64,000 nucleotides of DNA from an uncultured Roseivirga sp. (GTDB lineage Bacteria; Bacteroidota; Bacteroidia; Cytophagales; Cyclobacteriaceae). The position numbers and the translations under genes are program-made. Positions 36,240 through 45,600 of the stretch are shown here, piece by piece; the first letter of the stretch is position 1, and every line of letters starts with the position of its first letter. The notes under the pieces were generated by a model. It was not told the DNA's origin and did no database searches. It worked only from the letters and a program-made list of their open reading frames with translations. The stretch lies in contig CANLOY010000002.1 in the NCBI GenBank assembly GCA_947493005.1, positions 1 to 64,000 of the forward strand. The letters are read 5' to 3'.

Positions 36240-37862
36240 TTATTTGAGGTTAACGTTAGTTGAAACAAATCCTACGTGAGGTGCTCCTGCTTCTATTGAA
36301 ACAGAACCTTTCCCCTTAACCAACCAGGTAAAAGTCTGTGCTTTGTCTCCTGAAATAGATGGAATCAGTATGATATTTCTTCCAGAGAGAATTTGCTGGC
36401 CATTGCCCAGTTTAACCTCTACTTTCAATCTTCTCATCCATTTTGATCTTACCCCCATTTGTGAGTGAGTTGGTAAGGTGCCACCATTATAAAGGTCTAC
36501 TGTGATACGTGTTAATCCCTTTCCGACAGACTCTGTCTTCAGGTTTATCAAACTTAGCTTGGCCTGCATTTTTGCCAACTCTATAATGAATTCACTATGC
36601 TTTTTAGCCAGGTCATCAATCATTGAAATCGGAGGGTTTAGCATTTTGTAAGGAGCAATTCCTCCTACTTCAACCTTTTGTCCTGGAAAGTCAGGGTGAT
36701 CGATTGTTGTCCAGTTAGCGAAGTAATTCGACTGGTTTTCTTGTTCAGCCCATCTCAGAAAGTTTACTTCTCTATTCTTATCTGCATTCTTTTTCATAGA
36801 AGAATCTCCTTTAACCATTGGTGCCCACCATGCTGGAGTACCAAAGCTTAATTTTCCAAAATGGAAGTATGCCCAACGATAGAAATCTCCACCTTGATTG
36901 ACTGATGGAGGTGCATCTTTGGTTTCTACCGCTTTGTTATACTTTCCTGAAACCAGCTTATTAATTCCTTCATCCTCTCTTAGCACGCTGGTTACTACTC
37001 TTTTAGTAGCACCGGGTCGGTTATATTTCCAGGCCGAAGAAAGGTTGTTTCCTGGTCCAAAAGTCATCACTGCATAAATGTTCCACTTGGTATAAAGTAC
37101 ATCAAGCAATGCTCTGTTTTCTGGTTCAGATACTGGATGTTCTCCTGCGCCTGGAGAAAAATAGTCGTATGCAAAGGTTAAACTCTTGTTAAAGTGAATA
37201 CCTCCTTCTCCATCTTCGTTGAACTTTCCGTCTTTGTCATTGTCTTGCCCTTCTGTATATACATGGTATTGACCTTTCTCTCCTTTGGCTCTATTAGCTC
37301 TGATCATTACTCTGTTGTCAGCCGGATGCATAATCCAGTCTCCTGTCTCATCTTCAACTCGCATCATGGTAATCATTCCATCACCATTCAAGTCTTCAAA
37401 AGGATCTTCGTTTACACGACCATCTCGATCATCATCAGTTACTTTAGCATTACCACTTCTACCATACTTAATAGCATCAAAATAAGCCTCAGTGGCATCA
37501 GGGCTCATATTTGGAAACACATAGAATGTGGTATTCTCCAGAGCTGAGGTATTGTTATTTATAATATCTTCTGCAAAGCGCACTGCCATTTCAACCCCTA
37601 GCAAGTGTTTACCTTCAACACCTCCCACAATTGCAATAGCAGGCTTATTATCTATATCTCCTGTGCCAAGCGTAAGCATCCAGATGTCTTTGCCTCCTTC
37701 AGTTTTTGTTAGTGACTTTAAAGTAGCAGCGTTGGACGAACTGGCCAGGCCGCGAAGTCGTTGAGCCAACTGACTGGCATTGTTATAATCTTGTGCCCAA
37801 GTCATCTGGACTAACAAGAACAATGCTGCCACAAGCCCAAACTTGTTCCGATTAATTCTCAT
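36240..37862 (-). CDS. M14-like exported protein with degenerate active site (probable pseudo-peptidase)
   Basis: A signal peptide ends at TWAQ. The protein aligns over its length with the neighbouring M14 enzyme and keeps the Asp-rich loops (DDDRDGRVNED, DLNGDGMI, DNDKDGKFNED) and the C-terminal beta domain. The zinc motif HSNE of the neighbour is replaced by EGKH (Glu83, His86), so the His and Glu ligands are exchanged. The third-His region SYHNSGG becomes TFGPGNN, the Asn-Arg pair in NPDAR becomes SPDAT, and the FTNEIFT Glu region becomes FGTPAWW. Peptidase activity is therefore unlikely. It is the first gene of the pair; I infer a regulatory or binding subunit. Confidence 0.88.
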   Translation of the reverse strand: MRINRNKFGLVAALFLLVQMTWAQDYNNASQLAQRLRGLASSSNAATLKSLTKTEGGKDIWMLTLGTGDIDNKPAIAIVGGVEGKHLLGVEMAVRFAEDIINNNTSALENTTFYVFPNMSPDATEAYFDAIKYGRSGNAKVTDDDRDGRVNEDPFEDLNGDGMITMMRVEDETGDWIMHPADNRVMIRANRAKGEKGQYHVYTEGQDNDKDGKFNEDGEGGIHFNKSLTFAYDYFSPGAGEHPVSEPENRALLDVLYTKWNIYAVMTFGPGNNLSSAWKYNRPGATKRVVTSVLREDEGINKLVSGKYNKAVETKDAPPSVNQGGDFYRWAYFHFGKLSFGTPAWWAPMVKGDSSMKKNADKNREVNFLRWAEQENQSNYFANWTTIDHPDFPGQKVEVGGIAPYKMLNPPISMIDDLAKKHSEFIIELAKMQAKLSLINLKTESVGKGLTRITVDLYNGGTLPTHSQMGVRSKWMRRLKVEVKLGNGQQILSGRNIILIPSISGDKAQTFTWLVKGKGSVSIEAGAPHVGFVSTNVNLK

Positions 37863-37890
37863 AGATTGTTAATATTTGAGTAAAATAAAA

Positions 37891-38040
37891 GTGAGTTTAA
37901 TAAATAATCTCCGAAGTAAACCAGAGGATTGTAATAGTAAAAGAAATGACACTGTGAATGGCCATAACAACGTTTAGATGGGATTAGATTGATTTATCTA
38001 CGAATAAAGATCAAAAAAGGCCTCTACGTTGCAGAGGCCT
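37891..38040 (-). repeat. Intergenic repeat element, copy A (about 150 bp)
   Basis: It is closely similar to 50270-50413 in the same orientation, with shared blocks such as GTGAGTTTA-TAAATAATC, CCGAAGTAAACC, GATTGT-ATAGTAAA and TTTAGATGG, ending in an AGGCCTC hairpin. The first 60 bp are the best conserved. It lies between the PorP-OmpA fusion gene and the M14-like gene. Confidence 0.7.
38013..38040 (-). terminator. Rho-independent terminator after the PorP-OmpA fusion gene
   Basis: On the minus strand the 8-bp stem AGAGGCCT... / AGGCCTCT has a 7-nt loop and is followed by TTTTTT. It is also the distal end of intergenic repeat copy A. Confidence 0.85.
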
Positions 38041-38080
38041 CTGATTAAGACAAGTTAAAGCCAAAACTGGTTCAACTATT

Positions 38081-39682
38081 CTATTGCTCTACAATTTTCA
38101 TTTCCACTCTTCTGTTCAATGCTCTCCCCTTCTGTGTGCTATTATCAGATATCGGTCTGTTACTTCCATATCCCTCGGCACTAATCCTTACACTGGCAAT
38201 GCCCTTGACTGACAGGTATGTTTTCACAGATGATGCCCTGTCCTTAGAAAGTTGCAGATTGCTTGCTTCATTACCCGTATTATCGGTGTGGCCACTTAAC
38301 TCTAATTTGATACCAGGGTTCTTAAGAAGTAATTGTGCCACCTGATCTAAAGCAGAAAAAGATTCTTCCGTCAGCTCTGCACTGGCCGTTTTGAATGCTA
38401 TGGACTCTGTGGCAAGGGTCAATACTTTATTAATCTCCTTTTTCTCCTCTTCTGACAATATGGGAGTAGTTTCGTTCACTGACTTTTCAGACATGGCCTC
38501 TTCCTGACGCAATTCAATAACATCCACCTTCGCCAAACGTGCCACTTCATATTTAGCTAATTGCTGGTTCTTGGCATGAACAAATAAGGTTTCGTAAGCT
38601 TCCTGCGCCCTGATGTTTCGTTCTCTTTTACTTCCTATCTGTAAGCTAGACAGGTATCGCAATGCTTTACTCCTGTCTTCTAGGTTAATCAAATTGATAT
38701 CGAAGATATTTTCTTCACTAATTCGCTCGACTACAGCCTGGCCTTCATCCAGTCTATCCTGTTTAATTGCTTCTCTACTCTTAAGCTTCACATGTAAACC
38801 AAATTCGCTATAGCCATTGGCCAGGAATGGTACATTACGCTTTCCGAAGTCATATTGATAGGTGAAAAGGAGTTTGGGTGTTAGCATAAAGCCCAGGCCA
38901 GCTGTGGCGCCATAACCTTCACGATAGCCGCCATAAATCCTGTACTTATTATCATAAATAAACTCAGTCATGAAATCTATCTGGGCGCCAAATACTTCTT
39001 TATGCCTCACGCCTACATAAGGGTTTGCCTGAAGTTTGGGACTGATGATCCATTCATAGGATATCCCTCCCATAATACTTGGTGCGTTGTCATCATTGAT
39101 TTGCACATAGGCATCATCCGTTATGCTCTCATTGATCAGGTTAGGTGCCACAACATTGAGTTTAAATCCATTTTGCTGGTAGGTAGCCGAAATATCAGCA
39201 CTCAAGGAATTTCCATTTTGGCCAAGCAACTGTACCAGCAAAGCATCCCCTAAACTCTCCGCATTAATTCTGTCTTCATTTAAACCGAAAAAGGAAAAGC
39301 CAAGCTGTGCACCCAGTGAAAGGCCATTTTCTCCTTCCCCAAACAGTTTATAGCCTAAACCAGCATTGATCTTCACCTGACTAATCAGTCCGGCATCATT
39401 ACCAAATGCATTGGCGGTAAAGCCCAACTTACCATTGGTGGTTCCTTTGTAGCCTAGGGCAAAATTGCGAGGGACACCAATCAAACCACCAAACTGATCA
39501 CGATAGACCAGGCTTATGTACCTTTCTTGCTGAAATACAGTGGAAGAGGCATAAGCAAAAGACTCTGTTTGAAAGTACTGATTAAATAGCGGTACCTGTT
39601 GTGCTTCTACCCTATTACATATCACAGCTACTGTCAGCAATGCTAAAATTCTGAAAGACAAAGTTTTGATCTGATTTTTCAT
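38081..39682 (-). CDS. PorP/SprF - OmpA fusion protein
   Basis: A signal peptide ends near VEAQQ. Residues about 25-305 are a PorP/SprF-type barrel (QQVPLFNQYFQ start, FALGYKGTTNGKLGFTANAFG, and the usual LTPKLLFTYQYDFG late strand). A linker of about 110 aa, rich in Glu, Arg and Ala, leads to an OmpA-type peptidoglycan-binding domain (about 415-533: ELSGHTDNTGN, LSKDRASSVKTYL, GRALNRRVEM). In the first locus of this window the same two functions are separate adjacent genes. The start lies 13 nt after the stop of the type B adhesin, so it is probably its dedicated T9SS partner, coupling barrel and cell wall in one chain. A good terminator follows. Confidence 0.92.
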   Translation of the reverse strand: MKNQIKTLSFRILALLTVAVICNRVEAQQVPLFNQYFQTESFAYASSTVFQQERYISLVYRDQFGGLIGVPRNFALGYKGTTNGKLGFTANAFGNDAGLISQVKINAGLGYKLFGEGENGLSLGAQLGFSFFGLNEDRINAESLGDALLVQLLGQNGNSLSADISATYQQNGFKLNVVAPNLINESITDDAYVQINDDNAPSIMGGISYEWIISPKLQANPYVGVRHKEVFGAQIDFMTEFIYDNKYRIYGGYREGYGATAGLGFMLTPKLLFTYQYDFGKRNVPFLANGYSEFGLHVKLKSREAIKQDRLDEGQAVVERISEENIFDINLINLEDRSKALRYLSSLQIGSKRERNIRAQEAYETLFVHAKNQQLAKYEVARLAKVDVIELRQEEAMSEKSVNETTPILSEEEKKEINKVLTLATESIAFKTASAELTEESFSALDQVAQLLLKNPGIKLELSGHTDNTGNEASNLQLSKDRASSVKTYLSVKGIASVRISAEGYGSNRPISDNSTQKGRALNRRVEMKIVEQ

Positions 39683-39695
39683 GACTCTACTTTTC

Positions 39696-42600
39696 TTAGT
39701 TTCTTAAAATGGTTAGGAAACCACGAATAATGGATTCACCATTGTAAATATTAATCTCATAATAATAGGTACCCGCTGGTATGGGCTCGCCATCAAAGGT
39801 GCCGTCCCAGTCGTTTTCATAATTCCGCTGACTGAAGACCAGTTTACCGGCTTGATTAAAAACTTTTACTTCGTTAATGGGATTGTCCAGAATATCTTCG
39901 ATCACCCAGGTGTCATTTACCCCATCTCTATTCGGTGTAAAGACGTTTTTAACCCTGGAATCTGCTTGCCCCCCCTCGAAATCTCTGAGCGGCTCAATCG
40001 TAACATCATTTACTGTAATAGTAAAGGCTTTTTCAAAAGTCAGGCCTTCATTATCAGTTACCTGTACTCGGATAGAGAGCGTAGAGGTTTCCTCAAAATC
40101 AATCGCATCGGATGTTCTAAGTTCACTACCACCAAATTTGAATAGTAGATTGTTGGCATCCCCTTCTCCCGTTACCAGGCTGTATGTAAATGTTTCGCCA
40201 TCATCAGGATCCATAGTTGACATGGTACCTACTAGTACATCAGCATCGTCTGATTCATCAATAACATTGTTCGATAAGGCCAGGGCAATGGGTGCTTCAT
40301 TCACATCATTCACGGTAATTGTGAAGGCTTTTTGGAAGGTACCACCTTTGCCATCGTCTGTTTGAATTCTGACGCTAAAGCTTTCATTCGCTTCATGGTT
40401 AAATGACTCAGAAGCCAATAAGCCAACTCCATCTATAGAGAACTTGGCATTATCAGTATCGCCAGTTCCTGAAACCAAAGTGTATATATGGGCATTGGTT
40501 TCAGCTTCATCAGTAGTACTCAAATCACCTACTTTCTGGTTGACAGAGTTGTTCTCGTCAATGCTACTGACATCCAAGCTGATATCTGTAGGTGGGAGAT
40601 TTACACTGACCGTAAAACTCTGCTCATTTATTCCTCCGTTACCATCATCTAGTTTCAAAGAAACTTCATGATCTCCCGCTTTTCCGTTACTGTTCCCTGA
40701 TAAAGTATAAGTAGTAGTGCTAACAATTTTTCGAATCTTATGATTATTAAAGTCGGCCACAAAGAGGTTACCTCTAGAATCAATGGCTAAGCCTGTAGGA
40801 CCTGCGAAACTGGCTTCTGATTCTATTCCATCAGTACTTCCAAACTCTCCTGACCCAGCTAGGGTAGTGACTATCCCTTCAGGGGTAATCTTGCGAATTC
40901 TTGAATTGTTATAGTCCACTACATAGACACTACCAGCTGCATCTAATGCCAGCGCTCCAATACCATCGAAGCGGGCAGCAGTACCCGTACCATCGGCATA
41001 TCCAGCTGTTGCAGTTCCTGCCAATGTGCTTACCACTCCTTCGGGTGTAATCTTATTGATCTGATTAGTAGCTGCTGCGAAGATATTACCCGAAGCATCT
41101 ATGGCTATTCCTCCTGCAGAAGAAGCTGCCAAGGTAGTCACCTCTCCCGAAGGAGTTATCTTGCTAATAGTAGTTCCACCTACATAGATATTTCCCATTA
41201 CATCAGTAGCTAACCATCTAGGGCTATCAAAACTGGCGAATGTAGAAACTACACCCAGAGGCGTAATTTTTCGAATTCTGTCACTTCTTTCTTCAGCCAC
41301 ATACAGATTACCTGTTCCATCTATTGCTATACCATCAGGCCTATTAAAGCTGGCGGCCAGTCCAACTCCATCAGCGTCCCCTAAGTTTCCTGAACCAGCC
41401 AAAGTGGTAACTTCTGCTCCTGGTGTAATTTTTCGGATCTTATGATTGAATTTATCGACTACATAAACATTCCCAGCTGCATCAGTAGCAACATCTGACG
41501 GGGAGCTAAATTGTGCCGCAGTGCCTACTCCATCCACATCTCCTCCGATGAAACCTCCTGCACCCGCAAAAGTTGAAACCACAGTTTCAGTTACACTACT
41601 TAAGGTCAGCCAGTCAGGCAAAGTGGTACCAGTAACCGCCACATCATCCCCATCAAGATCAGTTACCGTGAAACTGTAAGTATAGATATCTCCTTCATCC
41701 ACTATAGTCGTGGCTTCACTATCAAATTCTGGTACATTATTAAACGTGGTAAAAGTTTGCACTGCACTTTCCCCTGCTCCGGCACTATTAACTGCATAGG
41801 CGATAAAACTGTATTCTACATTTGGGCTTAAGCCGCCAATCACCGTATTAAAAGTAGCTTCTGTTCCAGTTGCTCCTATCTTAAAGACGGTAGTCCCATT
41901 TACCTCGGTAAAGGTGGGGCTGGAATCATCTGAGGTTTTGGCATAAACAAAGCCTCTTTCGGTGATAGTGCCATACCCATTTTGGGTAATCTCTCCATTT
42001 AAGGTAGCTCCCCGGGTAATCACTGATGTAGCTCCTGATGAAATCACTGTGGGTTTTTCCACGACAGACACTGTGAAAGCCTGCTCAGATGTGGCAGCAT
42101 GGGTGTCTTTGGCCAGTAATACTATGTCATAGGTTCCGGCTTTATCTTCGGAAGAGCCTTTTAAGGTATAAATATAGGAGACCGCAATGATTCGAATCTG
42201 ATTTGAATCTCGACCAACCACATAAATTTTGCCCTCATTATCTATATCAAGTCCAACTGGAGATAAAAATGAGGCGTTATTACCAACTCCATCTAAAATA
42301 TCACTATTAGGAACCCCAGACAATGAACCTGCCAAAGTAGTGACTACACCTTCAGGTGTAATCATTCGGATATTATGACCATCTTGGTCGGTCACAATCA
42401 AATTCCCAGAAGCATCGAGTGCAATACCTATCGGTGATTCAAAGGTAGCATCAGTACCCGTACCGTCCATAGTACCTTGCTCCCCAGAACCAGCCAAGGT
42501 CGTGACCACACCTTCAGGGGTAATCTTATGAATTTTAGCCCCAAACCTTTCACTGGCATACATGTTGCCCATTTCATCGATGGCCACATCATGAAGTTGG

Positions 42601-45600
42601 CCAATAGGAGCTGAGCTTTCTATGGTGGTTACCACACCTTCAGGGGTAATTTTGCGAATATGAGTACCCCCAGTTACAAAAATATTACCTGAGGGACCTA
42701 CCTCCAAGCCTCTTACATCTTTGAAACTCGCTTGGATACCCGTTCCATCAACTTCTTCTCCCCTTCCTGAACCTGCAAGCGTAGTTACTACACCTTCAGG
42801 GGTAATTTTGCGAATCTTTGGTTGACGAAAATCACCTTCTGATACATATATATTGCCTGTAGTCTTGTCTACTGCTATTCCCATAGGCCGATTTATACCG
42901 GCCTCTCGTCCTTGTCCATCAACACTTACACCTGCCCCAGAGCCTGCGAAGGTGGATACCTCTCCAGAGGGAGTAACTTTTCGGATAACATTGTTAGCCC
43001 AATCAGCAACAAATATGTTCCCAGTAGCATCCAGAGCAATACTAAAAGGAGTATTAAACCGAGCTACTGGTCCTGCGCCATCTACATGTCCCCTTAAGTT
43101 TGGTCCTCCGGCCAAAGTGTTTACCACCACTTCTACAGGTTCAGCGGTCAAGGTTAACCATTCTGGGATTGTGGTTGCCTTCACACTTACCACATCTCCA
43201 TCAGGATCGCTAGTGGCGATGACGTAGGTATACTCATCTCCTTCATTAACCGAAACAACCGGTGGAGAGGAGATGGAAGGTGGGTTGTTAGGTGTGCTAA
43301 ATGCTTTTACCACACTACTTTCTGTGGTACCCAAACGATTAGTTCCATAAGCAATATAACTGTAGGCTGTACGGCCTGAGAGTCCTGAGATATCCGTAAA
43401 AAAACTATTGGCCTCGTCTTTAATGTCAACATTTACATTAAATACAGTGGTACCATTAACTTCAGCCAAGGTAGGATCAGCATCGTCAGTGGTTTTGGCA
43501 TAGACAAACCCGCCCGTCTCTACTGCTTCTCCACCATCAGAAGTTATACTTCCGAACAATCTCGCACCTGAACCACTTACTGAGAGAATGTCCTTTGTTT
43601 CAATTACCGGTTTACCCTTGACAGCAATGGTAAAACTCTGTTCGGACATCCCACCATTACCGTCATCGGCTTTCAAAACTACATCGTGATTTCCTACTTG
43701 ACCTGTGGTACTGCCTGACAGAACATTTTCCGCACTCAACGTCAACCAATCTGGTATTTTAGTTGCGGTTACAGTCACACTATGACCATCAACATCATTG
43801 GTTGTAATGGCATAGCTATATGCATTTCCTTCATCTATGGTTAGGACAGCTTCTGATGTAAAGGTTGGTGCGTTATTGGTGGGTACAAAAGTCTTTACTT
43901 CACTTATACTGATACCTACGCTATTTATGGCATACGCAACAAAACTGTATTCGATATCCCGAGATAATCCGGTAATGGCTTTTTCAAAGACTCCTGTATT
44001 TCCATCTACATTTACCTTAATTATTGTTGTCCCGTTAGCTTCAGCTACTGTTGGACTAGCATCGTCAGAAGTCTTAGCGTAGACAAAACCTCTTTCTGTA
44101 ATAGTTGCTCCACCGTCACCAGTCACATTACCATTGAGTGTAACCCCATTGGGGAAAATAGAGGTGGCCTCACTAGCAATTACAGTAGGTATTGTAAGAA
44201 CTTTGATCGTAAACGATTGCTCGACAATCCCCCCCTTACCGTCATCGGCTTTTAATACTACAGAATGGTCACCAGTCTCGCCTGGAGCCGTGCCCGATAA
44301 TATATTCTCTGAATTCAAAGCAAGCCAAGTAGGCTTGGTAGTTGCGGTAACTGTTACTCCATCCCCATCTGCATCATTGGTGGTAATGTTATAGCTGTAT
44401 TGCTCACCTGCATTTACTGTGGTGATAGCTGTAGACGTAAAAGCAGGTGGGGTATTGTCATTATCATTAATCGTATAGGTATGGACAGTATTCGTACCTA
44501 AAGAAGCATTTGAAGGATTTGATAAGGTCAGTACAACCGTCTCATCCCCTTCAACCATGGTGTCGTCTTCTATGCTAATCACAATGTTTTTAGTAGTATT
44601 TCCCGCAGTTATGGTCAAAGTGCCATTGGCTAATGTAAAGTCTGTTCCACCTCCTGTGGCTGTCCCTGATACAGTATAATCTACAGTAATGTCCCTCCCA
44701 CTAACCGCACTCAGACTAAGCCCTAAATCTGCACTAGTATTACTCTCTAGTCCATTACTGCCGGTATTAGTAAATGAAATATTAGGTAAAGGATCATTAT
44801 CTGTTATCGTATAGGTATGTACTTTATTTGTACCTAATGAAGCATTAGATGGATTGGAAAGTGTAAGTATGATTGTTTCATCGTCTTCATCTAAAGCATC
44901 ATCCACAATACCTACTATTGCCAAAGTGATATCCTGATCTCCAGGGTTAAATGTTAAGGTTCCAGATGTGGTATTGTGATCTGTGCCACCTCCAGTAGCT
45001 GTGCCACCCACTGTATAATCCACAGTGACGGTTTTACCACTTATAGCACTTAAGGACACCTGTATATCCTGACCGCTTTCACTTTCCGATTGTCCATCTG
45101 TGGTAAGCGCAAATGATACTGCAGGGGCACCATCATTGTCTATTATTGTATAGGTATGAACCGTATTTGTACCCAGGGTAGCGTTGGTTGGATTGGAAAG
45201 AGTAACTATTACAGTCTCATCTACCTCATCCAAAGCATCTTCCACAATACTCGCAATGGTTATATTATCGGTGGTATTACCAGCCGCAATGGTGAGCGTT
45301 CCATTGGCCAGAGTATAATCTGTTCCATTGCCTGTAGCTGTTCCGGTAACTGTATAGTCGACAGTGACTGCAGAAGTACTTGCAACACTCAAATCTATCA
45401 GTAGATTAGCACTATTAATCGATTCCGTGCCATTACTGCTCGTTGAATTAAAGGCTATAGTAGGACTTGCTGAAGTAAAGGTTTGTACTGAACCTTCAGT
45501 AGTACCTGCACTATTGATGGCATAGGCAATATAGTTGTAACCTGTATTGGAGGTAAGACTAGCGAGGTTTTCATTAAATGAACCCGTTGTACCACTTACT

